From: Pseudomonadota bacterium
GTDB lineage: Bacteria; Pseudomonadota; Gammaproteobacteria; Burkholderiales; Burkholderiaceae_B
NCBI GenBank assembly: GCA_023427945.1
Contig: JAEYZR010000136.1
Location: 1-5,286 of the forward strand
DNA length: 5,286 bases
Direction of reading: 5' to 3'
This document shows, piece after piece, positions 1-5,286 of this stretch. The position numbers and the translations under genes were made by a program. The stretch's first letter is position 1; every line of letters starts with the position of its first letter. Under the pieces are notes generated by a model. That model was not told where the DNA came from. It saw only the letters and a list, made by a program, of their open reading frames with translations, and did no database searches.

Positions 1-161
1 CGGTACGAATGACGACGCCATCCTCTGACAGATCAACGCGGCACAGTCGTTAGAATAACGAGACAATCCGCATGGATTTGAATGACCGAATGTCAACGTT
101 ACTGGTCACACGGACTCTTGCCATGGACGCAGGACAACTGCTCTAGACAGTTCCTCGGACA
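1..161. other. left edge, no supportable gene
   Basis: This stretch lies downstream of the substrate-binding protein gene. Its GC content (about 83 of 160 bases) is lower than that of the neighbouring genes. The three plus-strand frames entering from the left edge stop at 10-12, 26-28 and 51-53, so a plus-strand gene ending here is possible but only a few codons of it would be visible. On the minus strand one frame stays open from about base 93 to the edge, with TTG starts and an ATG at 19-21. That ATG is directly abutted by AGAGG, with no spacer, and the encoded residues show no recognisable pattern. No permease or ATPase gene begins here. I regard it as intergenic. Confidence 0.5.
131..155 (-). 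other. weak stem-loop after the substrate-binding protein gene
   Basis: Read on the minus strand, AGGAACTG (155-148) can pair with CAGTTGTCCT (140-131), leaving a two-base GT bulge and a seven-base loop containing TCTAGA. It starts 6 bases beyond the TGA stop at 162-164, where a transcript-end structure would be expected. The stem is short and not GC-rich, and no T-run follows it, so it does not qualify as a classical intrinsic terminator. It may be a minor 3'-end structure or chance. Confidence 0.25.
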
Positions 162-1232
162 TCAACGCGTGCCCCCTGCCCTGACGACTTGTCCGGCCGA
201 CTTCAGCAAATTTTCGGAAATAATCGCACCCTGTTGCGAGGCCGCCTCAGGATTGATGTGCAGCACTAATCGCGACGCTGCCTGAGGTTTGACCTGACCG
301 GGTGTTTCACCCTTGAGCAGGCGAACCACCATGCTCCCCGTCTGCACGCCGAGTTCCCGATAACTGATGCCGATGGCCGCCGCCGCGCCCAAGGCCACGG
401 CATCGGCATGCGCGGCAACCAGCGGAATCCGGAAATCGTTGGCCACACGCACCTGCGCGCCAAAGCCTCCATTGATGCGATGGCTGTACAACACATCGAC
501 CTTCTCGATCAGGCTGCGGGCGGCCGGACCGACATCGACTCCCCGTGAGGCGATCGCCTCCACCAGCGTCATCCCGGCCTTGGGCAAAATGGCCTGCAAC
601 TGCTTGACCGCAGCGGCAGCCCCGGCATCCTGCGGGTCGTACACGATGCCCACCCGTCTGGCCTGGGGTGCCAATGAGCGGATGAGTTCCACCTGACGGT
701 CCAGCGTCAGGGCATCGGAAACGCCTGTCACGTTTGTCGCAACCCCGCTCACGGTCTGCGGTTTATGTTCCACGCCCGCGTCGGCCTGACCCGCAGGCAC
801 CGCCGCGGCAATCAATCCCGCGCCAACAGGGTCCTCCACAGCGCTATAGACCACAGGCACATCACGCGTGGTTGCCGCCACCGCCTGCGCCACCTGTTGG
901 CCCACAGCCACGATCACCTGAGGGCGCTCACTCACGACCTTCTCGGCAAGCGGGCGCACGCGGACGGCATCGCCAGACGCCTCGAACGTCTGAAATCGAA
1001 TGTTTTTGCCGGTTGTATAACCCGCCCGTCGCAGGCCTTCCTGAATCCCTTCACGCAGAGCGGCTGCATGCGGGCCATCATCGATGCTGATCATGGCGAC
1101 GACCGGCCCACCCGCTGTCCTTCCCGGTGAGCCAGACGCTGCATGCGCGGCACCGGCCAGTAACGGCAGCAGGATTGCGCACACAGTGATGACATTTTTG
1201 CGCACTTGGCGTGCCAGATTGTGAATTAACAT
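162..1232 (-). CDS. ABC transporter substrate-binding protein, ABC_sub_bind (TrpX-like) family
   Basis: This 356-residue protein should be an exported periplasmic binding protein that captures a small solute for an ABC importer. Residues 1-31 form a signal peptide: basic RQVRK, hydrophobic core about 14-28, and an A-H-A cleavage site after residue 31. There is no lipobox Cys, so the mature protein is soluble. Family hallmarks follow in order: a first strand with VAMISID (45-51), REGIQEGLRRAGY (60-72), an AVGQQVAQA segment (109-117), VPVVYSAVEDPVGAGL (125-140), TNVTGVSD (167-173), RRVGIVYDP (192-200), and YRELGVQTG (291-299) before a conserved C-terminal tail. Compared with the family as I know it, there are extra residues around 142-165, and the usual YVPTDNTV-like ligand segment is YSHRINGGF (249-257), so the ligand may differ. 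The ATG start is supported by AAAGGA at 1241-1246. No permease or ATPase gene is visible alongside. Family assignment is firm; the substrate is unknown. Confidence 0.9.
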   Translation of the reverse strand: MLIHNLARQVRKNVITVCAILLPLLAGAAHAASGSPGRTAGGPVVAMISIDDGPHAAALREGIQEGLRRAGYTTGKNIRFQTFEASGDAVRVRPLAEKVVSERPQVIVAVGQQVAQAVAATTRDVPVVYSAVEDPVGAGLIAAAVPAGQADAGVEHKPQTVSGVATNVTGVSDALTLDRQVELIRSLAPQARRVGIVYDPQDAGAAAAVKQLQAILPKAGMTLVEAIASRGVDVGPAARSLIEKVDVLYSHRINGGFGAQVRVANDFRIPLVAAHADAVALGAAAAIGISYRELGVQTGSMVVRLLKGETPGQVKPQAASRLVLHINPEAASQQGAIISENLLKSAGQVVRAGGTR

Positions 1233-1249
1233 CTCTCAATTCCTTTGCC

Positions 1250-1264
1250 CTGGAAAATTTCCAG
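1250..1264. promoter_or_regulatory. 15-base palindrome, possible operator
   Basis: CTGGAAA-A-TTTCCAG is a perfect inverted repeat with 7-base arms around a single central A. It lies 18 bases upstream of the ATG of the substrate-binding protein gene, just beyond its Shine-Dalgarno sequence, and about 30 bases upstream of the -10-like box facing the reductase. A dimeric repressor or activator site is the simplest reading. As RNA it could also form a 5-base-pair stem with a 5-base loop near the ribosome-binding site. No known regulator consensus is recognised. Confidence 0.35.
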
Positions 1265-1295
1265 CGACCTGCTACGCACTAGTCTAACGCCGCCC

Positions 1296-1301
1296 TATAC
1301 T
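1296..1301 (+). promoter_or_regulatory. candidate -10 box for the aldo/keto reductase gene
   Basis: TATACT matches the sigma-70 -10 consensus at five of six positions and would place the transcription start near 1308, leaving a leader of about 18 bases before the ATG at 1326. With a 17-base spacer the -35 hexamer would be TACGCA (1273-1278), matching TTGACA at only three positions. If this is the promoter it is weak or needs an activator. Confidence 0.35.
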
Positions 1302-1312
1302 GGCACATGAAC

Positions 1313-1317
1313 AGGAG
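1313..1317 (+). promoter_or_regulatory. ribosome-binding site that fixes the reductase start
   Basis: AGGAG ends 8 bases before the ATG at 1326, an ideal spacing. The in-frame GTG at 1317 overlaps the last base of this motif and has no Shine-Dalgarno sequence of its own, so the ATG at 1326 is preferred. The protein then begins MKLRPLGRSG, as is usual for the family. Confidence 0.8.
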
Positions 1318-1325
1318 TGCGAATC

Positions 1326-2300
1326 ATGAAACTACGTCCACTTGGCCGCTCGGGTCTCACCGTTCCTCCCCTTGCGTTTGGCGGTAACGTCTTCGGGTGG
1401 ACCGTCAATGAAGACGATTCTTTTTCCATCCTTGACGCCCTGCTGGACCAGGGACTGAACTTCATCGACACTGCCGACGTCTATTCTCGCTGGGCGCCCG
1501 GCAACCGGGGCGGCGAGTCGGAAGTCATCATCGGAAAATGGCTGGCACGCACCGGGCGTCGGGCTGACGTCATCCTGGCAACGAAGGTAGGCAAGGAAAT
1601 GGGGCCGAAAGCCCAGGGCCTGTCGGCGGCCTACATCGGTCGGGCCATCGACGATTCGCTCGCGCGCCTGCAGACGGAATACGTCGATCTCTACCAGTCG
1701 CATGACGATGACAGCGAAACGCCGATCATCGAGACTTTGGGTGCTTATGCCAAGCTGATCGAGCAAGGCCGGGTGCGTGCCATCGGCGCGTCCAACTTCA
1801 CGGCCGTGCGGTTGGCCGAATCACTGATCGAAAGCGAACGGCATGGCCTGCCCCGCTACGAAGCCATCCAGCCCGAGTACAACCTGTACACCCGCGAACC
1901 CTTTGAAGCCCATTTGCGTGCCGTCGTCACCGCACACGATCTTGGTACGCTCAACTACTTCGCACTGGCCCGGGGCTTTCTGTCAGGCAAGTATCGGCAG
2001 GCGTCGGACGCCTCGCTCAGCCCCCGTGGCGAGCGTGTCGTGAGCCAATACCTGAACGCCCGGGGTGAAAAAATTCTGGCAGCCCTGGACGAAGTGGCAT
2101 CCAGCCACAATGTTTCGGTCGCTCAGGCGGCGCTGGCCTGGCAGATGGCGCAACCGGGCATCACCGCCCCCATCGCCAGTGCCACCACGATCGCCCAGGT
2201 GGAAGATCTGGGTGCCGCTACCCGCCTGACGCTGTCTGCCGAAGGGTTGGAGCTGCTGTCACGCGCCAGCGAGTGGCGCAAGGACCAACCTCAGGCATAA
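1326..2300 (+). CDS. aldo/keto reductase (COG0667-type, NADPH-dependent oxidoreductase)
   Basis: This 324-residue protein is a cytoplasmic (beta/alpha)8-barrel oxidoreductase expected to reduce aldehydes or ketones, or oxidise the alcohols, with NADP(H). The N-terminus MKLRPLGRSGLTVPPLAFGG is typical of the family. The catalytic tetrad is complete: Asp48 and Tyr53 in FIDTADVYS, Lys87 in ATKVG, and His126 in YQSHDDD. Other conserved stretches are GASNF (154-158), the strand IQPEYNLY (181-188), the RGFLSGKYR loop (216-224) and the C-terminal cofactor region around SATT (285-288). Length is normal. It resembles the subgroup with ADVYSRW and GESE motifs seen in many proteobacteria, whose substrates are mostly undefined. 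It is transcribed alone, divergent from the substrate-binding protein gene, and its last 10 bases overlap the end of the convergent malonyl-CoA synthetase gene. Family certain; substrate unknown. Confidence 0.93.
   Translation: MKLRPLGRSGLTVPPLAFGGNVFGWTVNEDDSFSILDALLDQGLNFIDTADVYSRWAPGNRGGESEVIIGKWLARTGRRADVILATKVGKEMGPKAQGLSAAYIGRAIDDSLARLQTEYVDLYQSHDDDSETPIIETLGAYAKLIEQGRVRAIGASNFTAVRLAESLIESERHGLPRYEAIQPEYNLYTREPFEAHLRAVVTAHDLGTLNYFALARGFLSGKYRQASDASLSPRGERVVSQYLNARGEKILAALDEVASSHNVSVAQAALAWQMAQPGITAPIASATTIAQVEDLGAATRLTLSAEGLELLSRASEWRKDQPQA
2263..2279. other. GC-rich hairpin inside the reductase 3' end
   Basis: GCGCCA (2263-2268) and TGGCGC (2274-2279) form a perfect 6-base-pair stem with a 5-base loop. 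On the minus strand it lies 11 bases past the stop of the malonyl-CoA synthetase gene, where a transcript end could fall. Neither strand has a following T-run, so it is not a canonical terminator. It lies within codons of the reductase and may be chance. Confidence 0.25.
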
Positions 2301-3826
2301 CGCTCGCGCAGCACATTTTTCTGGACCTTGCCCATCGTATTGCGAGGCAACGCATCGATCACCTCGATGCGTTTGGGCACCTTGTAATTGGCCAGACGAA
2401 GTTTCATGGCCATGAGCAATTCCGTCACATCGAGCGCCGTTGCTCCGGATTGCGGCACGACGACAGCCATCACGGCCTCTCCGAAATCGGGATGAGCCAC
2501 CCCGAAAACCGCCGACTCCGCCACACCGGGCATGGTGTCCAGTTCAAGCTCGATCTCTTTGGGGTAGACGTTATAGCCACCCGTGATGATCAGATCCTTG
2601 CTGCGACCCACGATGCTCAGGTAATCGTCCGGCACGCTGCCATCGGCGGATCCAAACCTGCCGATGTCGCCGGTCCGAAACCATCCGTCAGCCGTAAAGG
2701 CTTCCTGTGTCTTTTCAGGCATTTGCCAATAACCCGAAAATACGTTGGGACCCCGCACCTGGATGTGCCCGATGGCGCCGCAGCCCTGCACCCCGTCGGC
2801 ATCATCCGTGATGCGGATGTCCACACCAGGCAGCGGTCGCCCCACCGTTCCAGCCAGGCGGGGCCCGTCCTGCTCTCGATAAGGATTGGAAGAAAGCATA
2901 TTGGTCTCGGACATGCCGTAACGTTCGAGAATGGGTTTGCCGGTACGCGTCAGAAACTGTTCAAACGTGTCGGCCAGCAAGGGCGCCGAGCCGGAGATGA
3001 ACAACCGGACCCGAGCGCACACGTCGGCATTGAAACGAGCATCGTCCAGCAGGCGCACATAGTAGGTCGGCACACCCATCATCACGGTGGCGCGCGGCAG
3101 CCATTCCAGGGCGCGATCCACGTCCAGCTTGGGCAACCACAGCATGCGTGCGCCTGCCAGCAACGCACCGTTGGCGCCCACGAACAGACCATGCACATGA
3201 AAAATCGGCAGCATGTGCAGCAGGACATCGTCGCTGCGCCAGTGCCAGTATTCTTTCAGCGTTGCGGCATTGGCATGCAGATTGTCGTGCGAGAGCATCG
3301 CCCCTTTGCTGCGGCCGGTCGTTCCGGAGGTATACAGAATGGCGGCCAGTTCGGAGCCATCGAGTTCGACGGTGTGGAAAGTCTGCGGGAGCGCCGAAGC
3401 TTGCGTGAGCAGGCTGCCCGTGCGATTGTCATCCAGCGTGAACAGCGTGGTTTTCGCCTTCGTCTTGGCCAGTACGTCCTGGATCATGCCCAGATTCGCA
3501 CTCGAACAAACGAGCACCGAAGGTGTGGCGTCCTCGATGAAGTAGGCGAGTTCCGATGCACGATAGGCGGTATTCAGAGGCAGATACACCAATCCGGCGC
3601 GCAGCGTCGCCAGATAGAGCAGGAGTGCCTCGGGCGACTTCTCCACCTGGGCCGCCACGCGAGCCCCCGGGGGCAAGTCCAGCGAAGCCAGCAAGTTGGC
3701 CAGACACGCACTGGCATGTTCGATGTCGGCATAGGTGTAGGACCCGGATTCTGTTTCGATGGCTATCGAAAACGGATCGGCGGGAAACTGCTCCGCTAGT
3801 CTCGCGTAAAGATTATGGTTCTGCAC
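2291..3826 (-). CDS. matB: malonyl-CoA synthetase MatB (AMP-binding acyl-CoA synthetase)
   Basis: This 511-residue adenylate-forming enzyme most likely activates malonate (possibly methylmalonate) to malonyl-CoA using ATP and CoA in the cytoplasm. Motifs in order: RVAAQVEKS (56-64) and YLPLNTAY (81-88), typical of MatB; the P-loop YTSGTTGRSKG (165-175); LPIFHVHGLF (206-215); MGVPTYYVRLL (250-260), whose Arg258 is a candidate malonate-carboxylate ligand by analogy with MatB structures; LFISGSAPL (275-283); ERYGMSETNM (301-310); GWFRTGD (381-387); GRSKDLIITGGYNVYPKE (407-424); and NTMGKVQKN (496-504) with the catalytic Lys500. About six extra residues occur at 391-401 relative to the Rhizobium-type enzyme. 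The start is GTG, fixed by AGGAG at 3836-3840. It is the last gene of the thiolase/SpeE-like/matB cluster, 17 bases after the preceding stop. No malonyl-CoA decarboxylase (matA) or transporter (matC) gene lies in the window. It overlaps the convergent reductase by 10 bases. Confidence 0.93.
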   Translation of the reverse strand: MQNHNLYARLAEQFPADPFSIAIETESGSYTYADIEHASACLANLLASLDLPPGARVAAQVEKSPEALLLYLATLRAGLVYLPLNTAYRASELAYFIEDATPSVLVCSSANLGMIQDVLAKTKAKTTLFTLDDNRTGSLLTQASALPQTFHTVELDGSELAAILYTSGTTGRSKGAMLSHDNLHANAATLKEYWHWRSDDVLLHMLPIFHVHGLFVGANGALLAGARMLWLPKLDVDRALEWLPRATVMMGVPTYYVRLLDDARFNADVCARVRLFISGSAPLLADTFEQFLTRTGKPILERYGMSETNMLSSNPYREQDGPRLAGTVGRPLPGVDIRITDDADGVQGCGAIGHIQVRGPNVFSGYWQMPEKTQEAFTADGWFRTGDIGRFGSADGSVPDDYLSIVGRSKDLIITGGYNVYPKEIELELDTMPGVAESAVFGVAHPDFGEAVMAVVVPQSGATALDVTELLMAMKLRLANYKVPKRIEVIDALPRNTMGKVQKNVLRERYA

Positions 3827-3835
3827 GCCTTGCTT

Positions 3836-3840
3836 CTCCT
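3836..3840 (-). promoter_or_regulatory. ribosome-binding site fixing the GTG start of matB
   Basis: On the minus strand AGGAG lies 3 bases after the TAG stop of the preceding gene and 9 bases before the GTG at 3826. The motif and spacing justify the non-ATG start and point to translational reinitiation after the upstream gene. Confidence 0.8.
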
Positions 3841-3843
3841 GGA

Positions 3844-4620
3844 CTAAAAATACAATTTGCCGTTGTTACCTGCGATACCGATCAATGAGCGCGCCCAGCG
3901 TAACGCAGGCAGCCCGTATTTGCCCTGCACGACCTCTGCCCTGTGCAGCAATGCGTCCGGCTCCAGTACCAGCGACGGCCCGGAAAACGCCAGGGCAATG
4001 CGATTGCCTTCATCGATCTCGGGCAGCACCACCACACGGTCGTCGAAGGCGCGGTGCAGGTTGTCGATGTTGCGCGGAAAGCTCTCGTGATTGCCGAACA
4101 GATTGACGGCCAGCACCCCTGCATCGCCCAGCGCCCGACGGCAGTTGCGATAGAAAGTCACGCTGTCGCGCACCGGTCCGCGTGCCGAAGCGTCATAAAG
4201 ATCAACCATGATGGCGCGTGCACACCCCGCGTTGGCGCCATCGGCCGCCCAGAGCGCCGCATCGTCATGGACGATGGGAGCCCTGGCCGTTTGGGGCAGG
4301 CGGAAGTACATCTGGCAGATCGCTGTGACGCGCGGGTTCCATTCCACGGTCAAGACGGTGCTGGGCGTGTGCTTCAGGCAGAATCGCGTCAGCGAGCCCG
4401 CTCCCAGCCCCAGCACGGCAACGGTGTCTTCTTGCCGGGGCTCCAGGAACAACAGCCACGCCATCATTTGCGCGGTGTAGGTGAGCACGAGTTCGGAGGG
4501 CCGCTTGACCCGCATGGCCCCCTGGACCCATTCGGTTCCGAAATGCAGATAACGAATGCCATCAAATTCGGACAAGGTGGGTTCATCGGCTGCACCCGGG
4601 CCGCTACTATGATTGGACAC
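3844..4620 (-). CDS. spermidine synthase-like (aminopropyltransferase-fold) protein, non-canonical
   Basis: This 258-residue protein has a Rossmann-type nucleotide-binding core of the spermine/spermidine synthase family. Visible features: TLSEFDGIRYLHFG (15-28), a short remnant of the family's N-terminal beta domain; glycine-rich VLGLGAGSLTRF (69-80); VEWNP (92-96) with acidic Glu93 in the usual ribose-binding position; VHDDAALW (117-124); and IMVDLYDASARGPV (137-150), keeping the D-x-x-D spacing (Asp140, Asp143) of the catalytic loop. It differs from true spermidine synthases: GGGDGG is replaced by GLGAGS, the YHEM-type segment by YTAQMM, and the N-terminal part is reduced. Real spermidine synthesis is therefore doubtful; it may bind S-adenosylmethionine or its decarboxylated form with another acceptor. 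It starts at GTG, 3 bases after the thiolase stop, with no good Shine-Dalgarno sequence, suggesting coupled translation. The next gene, matB, follows 17 bases on. Fold assignment good, function unknown. Confidence 0.8.
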   Translation of the reverse strand: MSNHSSGPGAADEPTLSEFDGIRYLHFGTEWVQGAMRVKRPSELVLTYTAQMMAWLLFLEPRQEDTVAVLGLGAGSLTRFCLKHTPSTVLTVEWNPRVTAICQMYFRLPQTARAPIVHDDAALWAADGANAGCARAIMVDLYDASARGPVRDSVTFYRNCRRALGDAGVLAVNLFGNHESFPRNIDNLHRAFDDRVVVLPEIDEGNRIALAFSGPSLVLEPDALLHRAEVVQGKYGLPALRWARSLIGIAGNNGKLYF

Positions 4621-4623
4621 CCG

Positions 4624-5286
4624 TCAGACTCGTTCGAAGATCGCTGCAATACCCTGACCGCCGCCGATGCACATCGTGACCAGTGCATAGCGTCCGCCCA
4701 CGCGCTGCAACTCGTGCAACGCCTTGACAGTGATGATCGCTCCAGTTGCTCCCACCGGGTGTCCCAGGGCGATGCCGCTGCCGTTGGGATTCACGCGCGC
4801 GGGATCGAACGCCAGTTCCTTCGCCACGGCGCACGCCTGTGCCGCAAAGGCTTCATTGGCCTCGATCACGTCCATCTGGTCTATGGTCAGCCCTGCACGC
4901 TTGAGCGCCGCTCGGCTGGCAGGCACAGGGCCGATACCCATGATCTTGGGATCGACACCCGCATGGGCGTAGGCCACCAGCCGTGCCAGCGGCGCCAGAC
5001 CACGTGCGCGTGCGGTATCGGCCGACATCAGCACCACCGCTGCGGCGCCATCGTTGATACCCGATGCATTGCCTGCGGTAACCGTGCCATTTTCTTTCTG
5101 GAAAACCGGCTTGAGCGCCGCAAGCTGTTCGGCAGTGATGTCGCGCCGCACGTGCTCATCGGTATCGAAGACCTGCTCGCCCTTGCGGGTCTTCAAGGTG
5201 ATGGGCACGATCTGGTCGCGAAAATATCCGGCATCGATGGCATGCGCCGCACGACGGTGGGACTCGATGGCCAGTGCATCCTGGGC
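4624..5286 (-). CDS. bktB: beta-ketothiolase / acetyl-CoA C-acyltransferase (BktB-like), 5' end outside window
   Basis: Only the C-terminal 220 residues of a thiolase (full length usually about 390-395) are present; the frame runs open through the right edge, and the first visible residues AQDALAIESHRRAA are classical mid-thiolase sequence. The enzyme reversibly condenses two acyl-CoAs to a beta-ketoacyl-CoA plus CoA in the cytoplasm. Visible motifs, numbered in the fragment: TAGNASGINDGAAA (70-83), MGIGPVPASR (116-125), the NEAF box (144-147), NPNGSGIALGHPVGATG with the catalytic His176, and CIGGGQG with the catalytic Cys206. The nucleophilic Cys near residue 90 lies outside the window. The NPNGSGI and GIAAIFERV wording resembles BktB more than PhaA, so the symbol is tentative and rests on remembered sequences. 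It is the most upstream gene visible of the minus-strand operon and ends in TGA 3 bases before the next start, in the same frame. Confidence 0.9.
   Translation of the reverse strand, partial: AQDALAIESHRRAAHAIDAGYFRDQIVPITLKTRKGEQVFDTDEHVRRDITAEQLAALKPVFQKENGTVTAGNASGINDGAAAVVLMSADTARARGLAPLARLVAYAHAGVDPKIMGIGPVPASRAALKRAGLTIDQMDVIEANEAFAAQACAVAKELAFDPARVNPNGSGIALGHPVGATGAIITVKALHELQRVGGRYALVTMCIGGGQGIAAIFERV

Larger units (their letters stand above)
1233..1325. promoter_or_regulatory. divergent intergenic control region
   Basis: These 93 bases separate the divergently transcribed substrate-binding protein and aldo/keto reductase genes and must hold the promoter of each unless transcription enters from further away. 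The region contains both Shine-Dalgarno sequences, a 15-base palindrome and a TATACT box toward the reductase. I could not find a convincing -35/-10 pair for the minus-strand gene; TAGACT (complement of 1281-1286) is the best -10-like word but lacks a good -35. No regulator gene is adjacent. Confidence 0.6.

Noticed and set aside
47..61. TCGTTA-GAA-TAACGA inverted repeat
   Set aside because: A 6-base-pair, AT-containing stem with a 3-base loop and no T-run; too weak to call a terminator or binding site.
82..285. Plus-strand frame of 67 codons
   Set aside because: It overlaps the end of the substrate-binding protein gene in antisense, has no Shine-Dalgarno sequence or recognisable domain, and its composition is irregular.
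734..1130. Two plus-strand frames opposite the substrate-binding protein gene
   Set aside because: Products are Pro/Arg/His-rich shadow translations of a well-supported minus-strand gene.
1317..1325. GTG at 1317 as start of the aldo/keto reductase
   Set aside because: The GTG overlaps the AGGAG motif itself. The ATG at 1326 has correct spacing and gives the family-typical N-terminus.
2302..2320. Possible intrinsic terminator for the reductase, with TTTTT at 2316-2320
   Set aside because: Only a 3-base-pair stem (GCT/AGC) precedes the T-run, and the sequence is within matB codons.
2273..3799. Plus-strand open frame of 508 codons antisense to matB
   Set aside because: It covers almost the whole matB gene in reverse. 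Its product is rich in His, Arg, Gln and Gly with no family pattern, whereas the minus strand encodes a complete AMP-binding enzyme with all motifs. Long antisense frames are expected in GC-rich genes.
5206..5208. GTG as the start of a 194-codon thiolase-like gene
   Set aside because: The frame continues upstream to the window edge with authentic thiolase sequence, so the gene is simply cut by the window and not truncated.

Overview
The window reads as ordinary chromosomal DNA of a GC-rich betaproteobacterium. The protein families and their sequence flavour (a BktB-type thiolase ending in ..AAIFERV, a MatB-type malonyl-CoA synthetase, an exported ABC_sub_bind protein) suggest Burkholderiales, most likely Alcaligenaceae (Bordetella/Achromobacter-like). 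That placement is inferred from remembered family sequences, not from a search. Coding density is high. I see no RNA gene, insertion sequence, phage gene, CRISPR array or origin.

Layout from left to right. Bases 1-161 carry no gene I can support; they have a lower GC content (about 52 percent by hand count) and a weak hairpin just after the first gene. On the minus strand, 162-1232 encodes an exported periplasmic substrate-binding protein of the ABC_sub_bind (TrpX-like) family, with no permease or ATPase gene visible beside it. A 93-base divergent intergenic region (1233-1325) holds a 7+7 palindrome, a -10-like box and the Shine-Dalgarno sequences of both flanking genes. On the plus strand, 1326-2300 encodes an aldo/keto reductase with an intact Asp-Tyr-Lys-His tetrad. 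Its stop overlaps by 10 bases the 3' end of a convergent minus-strand gene cluster.

That cluster, in order of transcription, is a BktB-like beta-ketothiolase (5286 down to 4624, N-terminal part outside the window), a spermidine-synthase-fold protein (4620-3844) and a malonyl-CoA synthetase MatB (3826-2291). The spacers are 3 and 17 bases, so this is almost certainly one operon with translational coupling. Thiolase and MatB both handle short acyl-CoAs: MatB makes malonyl-CoA from malonate, CoA and ATP, and the thiolase joins or splits beta-ketoacyl-CoA. The aminopropyltransferase-like protein between them lacks several residues expected of a real spermidine synthase, and its role is unknown.

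The most interesting points are this unusual operon partner, the fact that thiolase and the next gene lie in the same frame separated only by TGA-CGG, and a substrate-binding protein whose usual ligand motif is replaced. I found no evidence for a wholly new system.
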